From Paraburkholderia caledonica NBRC 102488 (GTDB lineage Bacteria; Pseudomonadota; Gammaproteobacteria; Burkholderiales; Burkholderiaceae): a DNA stretch of 64,000 nt. Under the pieces are notes generated by a model. It did not search any database. It saw nothing but the letters and a program-made list of their open reading frames with translations, and was not told where the DNA came from. Position 1 is the stretch's first letter. Each line of letters opens with the position of its first letter. Shown here one piece after another: positions 7,143-16,910 of this stretch. Made by a program: the position numbers and the translations under genes. Location of the stretch: positions 558,001 through 622,000 of the forward strand of contig NZ_BAYE01000002.1 in NCBI RefSeq assembly GCF_000685095.1, in the 5' to 3' direction.

Positions 7143-9658
7143 TGAGCGTGACCGCTCACGCCGACGCCGACGCAAACACCGGCAGCGCGGCCGGCGGCCA
7201 TGCAACGCTCACGCTGAGCATCGACGCCAGCGCGCCCGCCACTGCGCCGTTGCATCACACGCTGCGCGTCGGTACGTCGACCTCGCCCGACGGCAGCACC
7301 ATCGGCATCAACAGTCGCTATCTAACGCGCGACGGCGAGCCGTGGCTGCCGGTGATGGGCGAGATTCACTACGCGCGGCTGCCGGCCAGTCAATGGGACG
7401 ACACGCTTCTCAAGATAAAGGCGGCTGGCGTCGATATCGTCGCGTCGTATGTCGTGTGGCGCCATCACGAGCCGCGCGCGGGCACTTTCGACTGGAGCGA
7501 ACGCCTCGACTTGCGACGCTTCGTCGAAACATGCGCGAAGCGTGATCTGCTCGCGTTGATTCGTGTAGGGCCGTGGGTGCATGCGGAGGTTCGCTACGGC
7601 GGGCTACCTGGCTGGGTCGTCGATCAGATGCCCACGCGCGGCGACAACCCGCTTTATCTGCACTACGTGGCAAGACTTTTCTCGCAGATCGCCGCGCAGC
7701 TGCACGGCCTGTTATGGAAGGACGGCGGCCCTGTCATCGGCATCCAGCTCGAGAACGAGTACAACCTGAGCGGCCCGCAGCAGGGGCCCGCGCACATCGC
7801 GACGCTCAAGCGCCTCGCGCGCGATGCGGGGCTCGACGTGCCGCTGTACACGGTGACGGGCTGGGACAACGCGGTCTTTCCGCGCGGCGAAGTCGCGCCT
7901 GTGTTCGGCGGCTATCCCGATCTACCGTGGGGCGTGTCGCCGCACATATCGCCGCCGAACGAGGTCTATGGATTCCGCTTCGCCAGCCGGGTGGGTGGCG
8001 ATCTCGGCGCTCAGACGCACAGCGACGCGCCGGGCGACGCCGACGCCGTCGCGCACGAAACACCCTTTCTCGGCGCGGAGTTCGGCGGCGGCGTGCCCGC
8101 AATGTACCGGCGGCGGCCGGTCCTCGACGCCGACGACATCGCCGCGATGCTGCCCGTGCAGCTCGGCTCGGGGGTCAACCTGTACGGCTATTACATGCTG
8201 CACGGCGGACGCAATCCGCCCGGCGACATGGACGGCCAGGAATCGACCGCGAGCGGCGGCTACAACGACGTGCCCATCGTCAATTACGACTTCCAGGCTC
8301 CGTTCGGCGCGAATGGCGAGGCGCGCGAAGTGCTCGGCAAGCTGCGGCCGATTCACCTCTTCCTCAGGCAGTGGGGCGCAGTGCTTGCGCCATGTAATGT
8401 GTATGCACCCGACATCGTGTCGCACGGTCCCTCCGACCTTGCGACGCCGCGCTTCGCCGTACGCGCGAACGGCGACCAGGGGTTCCTGTTCTTCAACAAT
8501 CACGTCCGCGAACATGCGATGCCAGCACATCGAGGCATGCGTTTCTCGGTGAAGCTTGCGAGCGACAGCGTCGCGTTGCCTGCGGAGCCCGTCGACATTG
8601 TGCCAGGCACATCGTTCATCTGGCCGATCGGCTTGCGATTCGGCAGCGTGCGGTTGCGTTACGCGACCGCACAGCCGGTGACGCAGATATCGGGCGACGA
8701 TGGCGATGTTCATGTGTTCGCGGCCACCGATGGCGTCGCGCCCGAGTTCGCGTTCGACTCCCACAGCGTAGCGACGATCGCCGCGCTGGAAAGCAGTATG
8801 ACGCCCGCGCCTCGCGGCGAGCCGGCGTTTAGCCAGCATGAAGCCGCCGGCGTGCTCGTCGTGCGGTCGCACAACGGCGCGGCGTTCGTCGTCACGGATC
8901 GCGGCGGCGCGCGCCTCGTCTTCGTCACGCTATTGCGAAAGGACGCGGAGAGACTGAGCGTGTTGCAGTTCGACGGCCGGCGCAGACTCATATTGAGCGA
9001 CGCGTTTGCTTTCGAACGCGACGGCCATCTCGTGCTGCGCTCGAAAAGTGCTTCGGCGTTCGATGTCGATGTCTATCCGCCGCTGCTTCAGTTGCCGTCC
9101 GCATTACAGGTGGATCACGCAAACATCGACGCATCGAGCCAAGGCATGTTCCAGCGTTTGCGTGTGCACGTTCCGCATTCGGCATTCGACGTGCGCGTCA
9201 CGCCGCTTCGCGCGTCGCAAACCGTGCCGCCCGTCATGCGCGGCGGCACGGCCAACGCCGCTGTCGCGCCGTTGCCGGAAACGTTCGGCAAGACCGCAGC
9301 CTGGCGTATCGATGTGCCTCTCGACGCGCTCGACGCGCATGGTCTGGGCAACGCTTACCTGACGATCCGCTATCGCGGCGACGTGGCGCGCCTTTTCGGC
9401 GGGACGCAACTGATCGACGACCACTTCTACAACGGTTTGCCGTGGCGGATCGGCGTGCGCAATGTGGCGATCGATCCGGACGCGCCGCTCATGCTGACCA
9501 TTCTGCCGCTGCGCGCCGATGCGCCAATCTATCTCGCTCCTCGTCATGATCCGCGTCCAGGCAGCGGCGAGCAGATCGCCGAACTGGACAGCGTGACGTG
9601 GGAGCCCGAGTACGAAGTGATTCTGGCGCCGATTCCGCCCTCGCGCGACGTTGGATGA
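7139..9658 (+). CDS. beta-galactosidase, GH35 family
   Basis: A large GH35 enzyme (839 residues) that removes beta-linked galactose. The catalytic barrel includes the entry motif GEIHYARLPASQWDD, the acid/base segment IQLENEYN and the nucleophile region FLGAEFGGG. The C-terminal half consists of beta-rich jelly-roll regions, making it longer than minimal family members. No clear signal peptide is seen: the first 30 residues are Ala/Asp/Thr-rich and not hydrophobic, so it is probably cytoplasmic. The ATG at 7139 overlaps the GH42 stop codon (ATGATGA); a second ATG at 7142 is equally possible. It is the last gene of the galactoside operon. Confidence 0.92.
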   Translation: MMSVTAHADADANTGSAAGGHATLTLSIDASAPATAPLHHTLRVGTSTSPDGSTIGINSRYLTRDGEPWLPVMGEIHYARLPASQWDDTLLKIKAAGVDIVASYVVWRHHEPRAGTFDWSERLDLRRFVETCAKRDLLALIRVGPWVHAEVRYGGLPGWVVDQMPTRGDNPLYLHYVARLFSQIAAQLHGLLWKDGGPVIGIQLENEYNLSGPQQGPAHIATLKRLARDAGLDVPLYTVTGWDNAVFPRGEVAPVFGGYPDLPWGVSPHISPPNEVYGFRFASRVGGDLGAQTHSDAPGDADAVAHETPFLGAEFGGGVPAMYRRRPVLDADDIAAMLPVQLGSGVNLYGYYMLHGGRNPPGDMDGQESTASGGYNDVPIVNYDFQAPFGANGEAREVLGKLRPIHLFLRQWGAVLAPCNVYAPDIVSHGPSDLATPRFAVRANGDQGFLFFNNHVREHAMPAHRGMRFSVKLASDSVALPAEPVDIVPGTSFIWPIGLRFGSVRLRYATAQPVTQISGDDGDVHVFAATDGVAPEFAFDSHSVATIAALESSMTPAPRGEPAFSQHEAAGVLVVRSHNGAAFVVTDRGGARLVFVTLLRKDAERLSVLQFDGRRRLILSDAFAFERDGHLVLRSKSASAFDVDVYPPLLQLPSALQVDHANIDASSQGMFQRLRVHVPHSAFDVRVTPLRASQTVPPVMRGGTANAAVAPLPETFGKTAAWRIDVPLDALDAHGLGNAYLTIRYRGDVARLFGGTQLIDDHFYNGLPWRIGVRNVAIDPDAPLMLTILPLRADAPIYLAPRHDPRPGSGEQIAELDSVTWEPEYEVILAPIPPSRDVG

Positions 9659-9679
9659 AACCGGGTGCGAAGGCGTCGG

Positions 9680-10269
9680 TCGCTCGTTGCTAGCGTCGAG
9701 CGTGCAGGTCGCGAGAGGGCGCCCGGTACCTCCCTGCGGAGCCGTCCACCTCGTGCGGCAGACGCAGACTCTCCCACGGCACGATGCTGCCACGGTTGCT
9801 GGTCGCAATGAGCGCCCTCGCCCGCTCCGTCAGCGCTGGATGGGCGGTGAAGAACACCTCGGTCCGCTTTGCGCTGATCGCGCCAAGATCAGGAATGCTC
9901 ACCGTGAGATCGGCCAGCGTGACGATCGCCTTCGAGTGCAACGCGCGCACTGACCTCGCCGGAAACCACCGTTAAACGGGGTCGGGGATCTCTGGTTCGG
10001 GTGGTTGCGAGTGTCGCAGGGCCTTGATCGCCAGCGCAACCGCTTCGCGTGGCGCACGCGTTCGCCGACGGCGATGGTGCAGCAGCGCGGCCAGATCGTC
10101 GCGTTGAGCGCGCGCCGGATCTGGCCCGACACACCTGCATCGAACGCCTGTCCTCTGCGTTCCTCGGCAGATAGCGGCCGACTGCGTCTCGCGAAGGGAG
10201 ACCGGCGTACCAGGCGTGCAGCGCGACAGGCTCGTCTGCATCAGCAAAATCCCAGTTATCGACGGACAA
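9680..10269 (-). pseudogene. decayed DUF3701-type phage integrase, N-terminal part
   Basis: Reading leftward, three or more frames hold consecutive pieces of one protein. The first piece has ALHAWYAGLPSRDAVGRYLP. The next has DLAALLHH and AREAVALAIKALRHSQPPEP, ending in a stop near 9973. The last has VTLADLTVSIPDLG, FFTAHPALTERARALI, IVPWESLRLPHEVDGSAG and, after another shift, CTLDASN. This order matches the N-terminal DUF3701 region of Burkholderia integrases (recognised from memory of the family). The tyrosine-recombinase catalytic domain is missing. It is a non-functional relic of a mobile element between the galactoside operon and the efflux genes. Confidence 0.82.
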
Positions 10270-10389
10270 TCACTTGCGCGTCGTGCGCACTGCGCATCTC
10301 CAGGCGCCGAAAACAAAACGTCGAGCTTGACTATCGGAGAAAGCCTCTGCAACCGAAAGGCCCACTGCAGCCGGCCGGGAGCGGTGAGC

Positions 10390-11850
10390 CTATCGGCTTG
10401 CAACGGCCCCAGAATCGGTAGGTTGCCACCCTCCTCCGAGCGCCTTGAACGCGGCGACGGCTGCGCGCGCTGATTCCGTTTGCGCCTGGACCCGCGCATC
10501 CGAGGCGCGTAGCAGGTTGTCGTCGGCCTGCAGGACCTCAATCAGGCTGACGACACCTTTTTGATAAGCCGCAAACGAGGCGGCTCGCGCCCGGCCGAGC
10601 GAGCTCACACCCTGCGCGAGAACGGCAGCCTGCTCCTCGCGCTTCACGAGTGCAGAGAAAGAATTCTCGACGTCCTCCGTTGCGTGCAATGCGGCAAGCC
10701 GGTATGCGGCGAGCAACTCGGCGTCCTGACCTTTGGCTTCATTGATCTGGGCATTGATGCGGCCGAAGTCGAACAGACGCCAGCGCAGACCCAGCACACC
10801 AGCGGCCTGACTGGCGCCGCTACTGAACAGGTTTCCGCTGGCCACAGAGGTGGCGCTTCCAATCAGTCCTCTGAGCGACAGCTTGGGGTAATACTCAGCG
10901 ATTGCCACGCCTATACGCGCGTTCGATGCAGCGAGGCGCCGCTCGGCCACGATCAGATCGGGGCGACGCCTGAGCAACTCGCCTGGCGATCCGGTTCCTG
11001 CGATTCGCGGAGCGGCCGGGATATCGCCGCCCTCGAGGAGCTCCGCCCGATACGTGCCGGGCTGTGCACCCAGCATCACGTCCAGCGCGTTCATGGCCGC
11101 ATCGAGACCGGCCTCCAGCACCGGGATGGATGCCTTCACCTGCGCCAGCGCGCCTTCGGCCTGGCTCACCTGAAGATCGGCCGCCAGCCCCTTTCCGTAC
11201 AAAAGGTTGATGGTCGAGAGCAAATCCTGCTGCGTTTGCAACTGCTTGCGGGCCACCTGCAGACGAGCCTGTAATCCGCGAATGGTGATGTAGATGTCGG
11301 CAGTCTGTGCTGCCACAGCCAGGCGCGTGGCCGCTTCGCCCGCCTCTGAAGCCTGATAGTCGGCAAGGGCTGCTTCCCGCCCGCGGCGCAGGCCGCCAAA
11401 CACATCCAGTTCCCAGCTCGCGCTGACATTGGCTTCGTAGTCGTTGCCGTAGCGATCGAAACCGGCCGTTGAATTCAGGACACGTCCCAGCGGAGTTTCA
11501 ACCGACTGGTAGATCCGGGCCGCCTGGCCGCTGACATTGCCAGAAGGCAGCAGCGCCGCATTCGCTGCCCCGAGTCCCGCGCGCGCCTGCGAGACGCGCG
11601 CGGCGGCTTGCGCGAGGTCCAGGTTCTGCTCCAGCGCGAGCGTAATGAATTGTGCAAGCTGCGGATCGCCGAAACCCGTCCACCACGTGACCAAGTCTGC
11701 ACTCGCGGCCGCCTGACGGTGATCTACCGCGGCCTGGCCCAGAAAATGGTCCGGCATGGCTACATCGGGCCGGCTATAGTCGGGACCGACAGCGCAGCCC
11801 GCCGAGAGGCTGGCAGCGATGAGCGCGGCGAGAAGATGTTTGGGTAGCAT
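10390..11850 (-). CDS. RND efflux outer-membrane lipoprotein (OprM/NodT family)
   Basis: A 486-residue TolC-like channel subunit. It has a lipoprotein signal with the lipobox LSAGC (Cys19), the usual AVGPDYSRP start of the mature protein, and two repeated OEP domains rich in long helices, for example a run around residues 185-225. It anchors in the outer membrane and forms the exit duct of a tripartite efflux pump. It is transcribed divergently from the TetR gene, and the adaptor and pump are encoded beyond that gene on the other strand. A 24-bp operator-like inverted repeat lies 24 bp upstream of its start, implying TetR control. Confidence 0.95.
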   Translation of the reverse strand: MLPKHLLAALIAASLSAGCAVGPDYSRPDVAMPDHFLGQAAVDHRQAAASADLVTWWTGFGDPQLAQFITLALEQNLDLAQAAARVSQARAGLGAANAALLPSGNVSGQAARIYQSVETPLGRVLNSTAGFDRYGNDYEANVSASWELDVFGGLRRGREAALADYQASEAGEAATRLAVAAQTADIYITIRGLQARLQVARKQLQTQQDLLSTINLLYGKGLAADLQVSQAEGALAQVKASIPVLEAGLDAAMNALDVMLGAQPGTYRAELLEGGDIPAAPRIAGTGSPGELLRRRPDLIVAERRLAASNARIGVAIAEYYPKLSLRGLIGSATSVASGNLFSSGASQAAGVLGLRWRLFDFGRINAQINEAKGQDAELLAAYRLAALHATEDVENSFSALVKREEQAAVLAQGVSSLGRARAASFAAYQKGVVSLIEVLQADDNLLRASDARVQAQTESARAAVAAFKALGGGWQPTDSGAVASR

Positions 11851-11874
11851 GAGCGTCTTTGCGAGATCCTAACC

Positions 11875-11898
11875 GTGACTATAATACCAAATAGTCAC
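11875..11898. promoter_or_regulatory. TetR-type operator, site 1 (outer-membrane factor / tetR promoters)
   Basis: GTGACT-N12-AGTCAC is an inverted repeat (extended arms GTGACTAT and ATAGTCAC) between the divergent outer-membrane factor and TetR genes. The same 24-bp architecture recurs at 12562-12585 upstream of the adaptor gene. Binding by the adjacent TetR protein is inferred. Confidence 0.75.
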
Positions 11899-11926
11899 TA
11901 GTTGTCCACTCCTGTATGCTTCGTCC

Positions 11927-12547
11927 ATGAAAAACATTCCCACGCCCTCCGCAGTTCCCGCGCGCGGCCCGGCTGATCACGAAGTACGAGACCAGATCGT
12001 TGCCGCCGCTACCGAGCACTTCAGCCGGTATGGCTACGAGAAAACAACGGTCTCCGACCTTGCCAAGGCAATCGGGTTTTCCAAGGCCTACATCTACAAG
12101 TTCTTCGAATCGAAGCAGGCCATTGGCGAGATGATCTGCATCAACTGCCTGCGCGAAATCGAAAGGGAGGTGCGTGCAGCCGTCGCAGAGACCGATCTGC
12201 CGCCTGAGAAGTTAAGACGGATCTTCAAGGTCTTCACCGATGCTAGCCTCAGGCTGTTTTTCCGGGACCGCAAGCTGTACGACATCGCAGCGTCGGCCGC
12301 CACGGAAAACTGGCTGGCCGTGCAAGCCTATGAAGCACGTGTTCAGCAGCTGCTCCAGGAAATTCTGCAGGAAGGCAGGCAAAGCGGAGACTTCGAACGC
12401 AAGACACCGCTGGACGAAACCGCGATGGCGATCTATCTGGTATTGCGCCCTTACCTCAACCCGTTGCTTCTGCAGTACAACCGCGACACCACCGACGTCG
12501 CGCCTGCACAGCTGTCCAGTCTGGTACTGCGAAGTCTGTCGCCCTGA
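11927..12547 (+). CDS. TetR/AcrR-family regulator of the efflux system
   Basis: A 206-residue repressor. The N-terminal helix-turn-helix (residues about 25-70, including TVSDLAKAIGFSKAYIYKFF) is typical of TetR/AcrR proteins; the helical C-terminal half is the ligand and dimerisation domain. It is encoded between the divergent outer-membrane factor gene and the adaptor gene. The matching inverted repeats at 11875-11898 and 12562-12585 flank it on both sides, so it most likely represses itself, the outer-membrane factor and the adaptor-pump pair until a toxic compound binds. Confidence 0.93.
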   Translation: MKNIPTPSAVPARGPADHEVRDQIVAAATEHFSRYGYEKTTVSDLAKAIGFSKAYIYKFFESKQAIGEMICINCLREIEREVRAAVAETDLPPEKLRRIFKVFTDASLRLFFRDRKLYDIAASAATENWLAVQAYEARVQQLLQEILQEGRQSGDFERKTPLDETAMAIYLVLRPYLNPLLLQYNRDTTDVAPAQLSSLVLRSLSP

Positions 12548-12561
12548 TGCGATCGCGCGTT

Positions 12562-12585
12562 GTGACTCTTGACTGATTTGGTCAC
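12562..12585. promoter_or_regulatory. TetR-type operator, site 2 (adaptor/pump promoter)
   Basis: GTGACT-N12-GGTCAC has the same arm sequence and spacing as the site at 11875-11898. It overlaps a plausible promoter: TTGACT at 12569-12574 and AATAAT at 12592-12597 with a 17-bp spacer. It lies 46 bp before the adaptor start. Occupancy would block RNA polymerase. Confidence 0.72.
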
Positions 12586-12630
12586 TCGAACAATAATGAA
12601 GTCCTTCATCACCTCACCGATGGGACTTTC

Positions 12631-13746
12631 ATGTTCTCGCGTCGCCTCGCCACTTCCGCACTCGCCTGTGCGCTGCCGTTTGCGCTAGCGGCCTGCGGCG
12701 AAAAAGCACCGTCTGATCCACGCACCGAGGTGCCGCTGGTGCGCACCGCCATCGTTCAGCGCGCCGTGCCCGCGTCCCGCACATTCACGGGGACCGTCGC
12801 GGCACGCGTGCAAAGCGACCTGGGTTTCCGTGTTTCCGGCAAGGTGCTGGAACGGCTTGTGGATACCGGCCAAACCGTCAGGCGCGGCCAGGTGCTGATG
12901 CGTCTCGACCCCATCGATCTCAAGCTGGCCGCACAGGCCCGGCAGGAGGCGGTCACCGCTGCCCGGGCGCGAGCGCAGCAGACCGCGCAGGACGAGGAGC
13001 GGTATCGAGACCTGCGCGGCACGGGTGCGATTTCCGCTTCGGCCTACGACCAGGCCAAGGCGGCCGCCGATGCAGCCAAGGCGCAGCTCAGCGCGGCCGA
13101 GGCTGACGCCGACGTGGCGCGCAATGCGACGGGCTACACCGATCTGGTGGCGGACGGCGATGGCGTCGTGATGGAAACACTGGCCGAACCGGGCCAGGTC
13201 GTCAGCGCCGGACAGCCTGTGGTGCGACTGGCCCACGCGGGCCGCCGCGAGGCTGTGATCCAGCTTCCGGAAACTCTGCGTCCTGTCATCGGGTCGGTCG
13301 CCCAGGCGGCCCTGTTCGGCGACAGCGGCGCCAGCGTGTCAACCACGCTGCGCCAGCTCTCGGATACGGCAGATCCGCGTACCCGCACCTTCGAAGCACG
13401 TTACGTGTTGCAGGGTGCGCTGGCCGACGCGCCGCTAGGCGCGACCGTCACGATCGAGATACCGGACGCACGCGTGGCGCTCCAGGACGGCATGCAGGTG
13501 CCGATCGGCGCGGTGCTCGACGCGGGCAAAGGGTCCGGCGTGTGGGTAGTCAACGGCGAGCCGGCCAGGGTTGCATGGCAGCCGGTGACGGTCCTTCACC
13601 TGGGCGACGACAGTGCGCGCGTGTCCGGTAAGTTGAAGCAAGGCGATCGCGTCATTGCCCTCGGAGCCCATTTGCTGCGCGAAGGCGAGCAGGTTCGCGT
13701 GTCCGGCCAGGCCGTCGCGATGGCGAACGAAGGAGCACGTCCGTGA
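12631..13746 (+). CDS. RND efflux periplasmic adaptor (membrane fusion protein)
   Basis: A 371-residue adaptor that links the inner-membrane pump to the outer-membrane channel. It is probably a lipoprotein: the signal ends in LAAC (Cys22). The biotinyl-lipoyl-like half-motifs (SDLGFRVSGKVLERLVDTGQ and TDLVADGDGVV), a short alpha-helical hairpin rich in Ala, Arg and Gln (residues about 95-160) and the C-terminal beta-barrel are in normal order. The start at 12631 is preceded by a GGGA stretch. Its stop overlaps the pump start (GTGA), so the two are coupled. Confidence 0.94.
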   Translation: MFSRRLATSALACALPFALAACGEKAPSDPRTEVPLVRTAIVQRAVPASRTFTGTVAARVQSDLGFRVSGKVLERLVDTGQTVRRGQVLMRLDPIDLKLAAQARQEAVTAARARAQQTAQDEERYRDLRGTGAISASAYDQAKAAADAAKAQLSAAEADADVARNATGYTDLVADGDGVVMETLAEPGQVVSAGQPVVRLAHAGRREAVIQLPETLRPVIGSVAQAALFGDSGASVSTTLRQLSDTADPRTRTFEARYVLQGALADAPLGATVTIEIPDARVALQDGMQVPIGAVLDAGKGSGVWVVNGEPARVAWQPVTVLHLGDDSARVSGKLKQGDRVIALGAHLLREGEQVRVSGQAVAMANEGARP

Positions 13747-16700
13747 GCGAAGGCCGATTCAATCTCTCGGCGCTCGCCGTGCGCGAGCGTTCCATCACCC
13801 TGTTCCTGATCTGCCTGATATCGCTGGCCGGGCTCCTGTCATTCTTCAAGCTGGGCCGCGCCGAAGACCCGGCGTTCACAATCAAGGTGATGACCATCGT
13901 CAGTGTATGGCCGGGCGCCACCGCGCAGGAGATGCACGATCAGGTCGCCGAGAAAATCGAAAAGCGCATGCAGGAGCTGCGCTGGTACGACCGGACCGAG
14001 ACCTACACGCGGCCCGGCCTGGCGTTCACAACGCTGACGTTGCTCGACAGCACACCTCCGGCGCAAGTGCAGGAGGAGTTCTACCAGGCCCGGAAAAAAA
14101 TCGGCGACGAGACAGCCAACCTTCCGGCTGGCGTGATCGGCCCGATGGTCAACGACGAATATGCGGATGTCACGTTTGCCCTCTTCGCACTGAAAGCGCG
14201 GGGCGAACCGCAACGGCTGCTCGTGCGCGATGGCGAGACGCTGCGCCAGCGGTTGCTCCACGTGCCGGGGGTGAAGAAAGTCAACATCATCGGCGAGCAG
14301 GCCGAGCGCATCTACGTCCAGTTCTCGCATGAGCGCCTGGCAACGCTCGGGGTCAGCCCGCAGGACGTGTTCGCCGCGCTCAATGGCCAGAACGCCCTGA
14401 CGCCAGCCGGCTCGGTGGAGACCAAAGGTCCGGAAGTGTTCATTCGCCTGGACGGCGCCTTTGACAACCTGCAGAAGATCCGCGACACGCCGGTCGTCAT
14501 GCAGGGCCGCACGCTGAAGCTGTCGGACATTGCCACCGTCGAGCGCGGTTATGAAGATCCGGCGACATTCCTGATCCGCAACAACGGCGAGCCCGCGCTG
14601 CTGCTCGGCATCGTCATGCGCGACGGCTGGAACGGGCTCGATCTCGGCAAGGCACTGGACAGCGAGGTCGGCGCAATCAACGGCGGGCTGCCGCTGGGCA
14701 TGAGTCTGACGAAGGTCACCGATCAGGCCGTCAACATTCATTCGGCGGTCGACGAGTTCATGCTCAAGTTTTTCGTCGCCCTGCTAGTGGTCATGTTCGT
14801 GAGCTTCGTGAGCATGGGCTGGCGCGCGGGCCTGGTGGTTGCCGCCGCCGTGCCGTTGACGCTGGCCGTCGTGTTCGTGGTGATGGCCGCGACCGGCAAG
14901 AACTTCGACCGCATCAGTTTGGGATCCCTAATCCTGGCGTTGGGCCTGCTGGTGGACGACGCGATCATCGCCATTGAAATGATGGTGGTGAAAATGGAGG
15001 AAGGCTACAGCCGTGTGGCCGCCTCCGCCTATGCCTGGAGCCATACCGCCGCACCCATGCTGTCGGGCACAATGGTGACGGCGGTCGGCTTCATGCCCAA
15101 CGGCTTCGCGAGGTCCACGGCAGGCGAATACACCAGCAACATGTTCTGGATCGTCGGCATTGCACTGATCGCATCGTGGGTCGTTGCCGTGGTCTTCACA
15201 CCCTATCTCGGTGTGAAGATGCTGCCCGACTTCAAAAAGGTCGAAGGCGGGCATGACGCGATCTATGACACGCCGCGCTACAACCGCTTCCGTCAGCTGC
15301 TTACGCGCGTGATCGTGCGCAAATGGCTGGTCGCCGGTTCGGTCGTTGCCCTCTTCGCCCTGGCCATCCTCGGCATGGGCGTGGTCAAGAAGCAGTTCTT
15401 CCCGATCTCCGACCGTCCCGAAGTGCTGGTCGAAGTGCAGATGCCCTATGGCACATCGATTTCACAGACCAGCGCCGCCTCGCAAAAGGTGGAGGCATGG
15501 TTGTCTGATCAGAAGGAAGCCAGGATCGTCACGGCTTACGTCGGGCAAGGTGCGCCGCGCTTTTTCCTGGCCATGGGACCGGAACTGCCCGATCCATCGT
15601 TCGCGAAAATCGTGATCCGCACGGACAGTCAGGAGGAACGCGATGCATTGAAGGCGCGACTGCGGCGAGCCATCGCCGACGGTCTTGTTCCCGAAGCACG
15701 CGTGCGCGTCACGCAACTCGTGTTCGGGCCGTATTCGCCGTTTCCGGTCGCCTATCGCGTCACCGGCCCGGACCCGGACAAGCTGCGTGGAATCGCGGCT
15801 GAAGTTGAGCGGGTGATGCAGGCGAGTCCGATGATGCGCACGGTCAATACCGACTGGGGCACGCGCTCACCAGCGTTGCATTTCGTCTTGCAACAGGACC
15901 GCTTGCAGGCGGTGGGACTGACGTCCAGCGCCGTCGCACAACAGTTGCAGTTCCTGCTCACCGGCACACCTGTCACTGCGGTGCGTGAAGATATCCGTAC
16001 CGTACAGGTGATCGCCCGTTCGGCCGGCGATGTGCGTCTCGACCCTGCCCGGCTCGGCGACTTCACGCTTGCCGGCGCGAACGGGCAGCGTATTCCGCTG
16101 TCGCAGGTGGGTAAGGTCGATGTACGCATGGAGGAGCCAATCTCGCGTTGGCGAGACCGCGTGCCGACAATCACGGTACGCGGCGACATTGCCGACAACC
16201 TGCAGCCACCGGACGTCTCAACGGCTATCACGACGCAGCTTCAGCCGATCATCGCGAAGCTGCCCAGCGGCTATCGCATCGAGCAGGCGGGCTCCATCGA
16301 GGAATCGGCCAAGGCAACAACCGCCATGTTGCCGCTGTTTCCGATCATGCTGGCGATCACGCTGGTCATCATCATCCTTCAGGTGCGTTCGATCTCCGCG
16401 ATGGTGATGGTGTTCATGACCAGCCCACTCGGCCTGATCGGCGTGGTGCCAACATTGATCCTGTTCGGACAGCCGTTCGGCATCAACGCGCTGGTCGGTC
16501 TCATTGCGCTCTCGGGCATCCTGATGCGCAACACGCTGATCCTGATCGGGCAGATTCACCAGAACGAAAATGCCGGACTGGATCCGTTCAACGCGGTCGT
16601 CGAAGCCACTGTGCAGCGCGCGCGCCCGGTGATCCTCACGGCGATGGCGGCGATCCTGGCCTTTATCCCACTGACCCATTCCGTGTTCTGGGGAACCCTC

Positions 16701-16880
16701 GCCTACACGTTGATCGGCGGCACGTTCGCCGGGACGATTCTCACACTCGTGTTCCTGCCGGCCATGTTCGCGATCTGGTTCAAGATCCGCCCCGGTAGCC
16801 CCGCGGGTTCGAACAAGAGCCGGGATCACCTGTCATCGCGTTATGAACCGATGACGCAGGATGCGCTCGACGCGCGTTAA
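13743..16880 (+). CDS. RND multidrug efflux permease
   Basis: A 1045-residue inner-membrane proton antiporter of the AcrB/HAE-related RND superfamily. It has the expected internal duplication: a transmembrane helix, a large periplasmic loop, then a block of membrane helices, repeated twice. The LGLLVDDAI segment corresponds to the proton-relay aspartates of transmembrane helix 4. The start is GTG at 13743, overlapping the adaptor stop. The N-terminus (ALAVRERSITLFLI) and the AEDPAFTIK segment resemble the pump subgroup commonly found beside TetR and MFP genes in Burkholderia and Pseudomonas. The substrate is unknown. Confidence 0.95.
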   Translation: MSEGRFNLSALAVRERSITLFLICLISLAGLLSFFKLGRAEDPAFTIKVMTIVSVWPGATAQEMHDQVAEKIEKRMQELRWYDRTETYTRPGLAFTTLTLLDSTPPAQVQEEFYQARKKIGDETANLPAGVIGPMVNDEYADVTFALFALKARGEPQRLLVRDGETLRQRLLHVPGVKKVNIIGEQAERIYVQFSHERLATLGVSPQDVFAALNGQNALTPAGSVETKGPEVFIRLDGAFDNLQKIRDTPVVMQGRTLKLSDIATVERGYEDPATFLIRNNGEPALLLGIVMRDGWNGLDLGKALDSEVGAINGGLPLGMSLTKVTDQAVNIHSAVDEFMLKFFVALLVVMFVSFVSMGWRAGLVVAAAVPLTLAVVFVVMAATGKNFDRISLGSLILALGLLVDDAIIAIEMMVVKMEEGYSRVAASAYAWSHTAAPMLSGTMVTAVGFMPNGFARSTAGEYTSNMFWIVGIALIASWVVAVVFTPYLGVKMLPDFKKVEGGHDAIYDTPRYNRFRQLLTRVIVRKWLVAGSVVALFALAILGMGVVKKQFFPISDRPEVLVEVQMPYGTSISQTSAASQKVEAWLSDQKEARIVTAYVGQGAPRFFLAMGPELPDPSFAKIVIRTDSQEERDALKARLRRAIADGLVPEARVRVTQLVFGPYSPFPVAYRVTGPDPDKLRGIAAEVERVMQASPMMRTVNTDWGTRSPALHFVLQQDRLQAVGLTSSAVAQQLQFLLTGTPVTAVREDIRTVQVIARSAGDVRLDPARLGDFTLAGANGQRIPLSQVGKVDVRMEEPISRWRDRVPTITVRGDIADNLQPPDVSTAITTQLQPIIAKLPSGYRIEQAGSIEESAKATTAMLPLFPIMLAITLVIIILQVRSISAMVMVFMTSPLGLIGVVPTLILFGQPFGINALVGLIALSGILMRNTLILIGQIHQNENAGLDPFNAVVEATVQRARPVILTAMAAILAFIPLTHSVFWGTLAYTLIGGTFAGTILTLVFLPAMFAIWFKIRPGSPAGSNKSRDHLSSRYEPMTQDALDAR

Positions 16881-16910
16881 ACACCCTCAGTTCACCAAAC
16901 GGAGTTGTTC

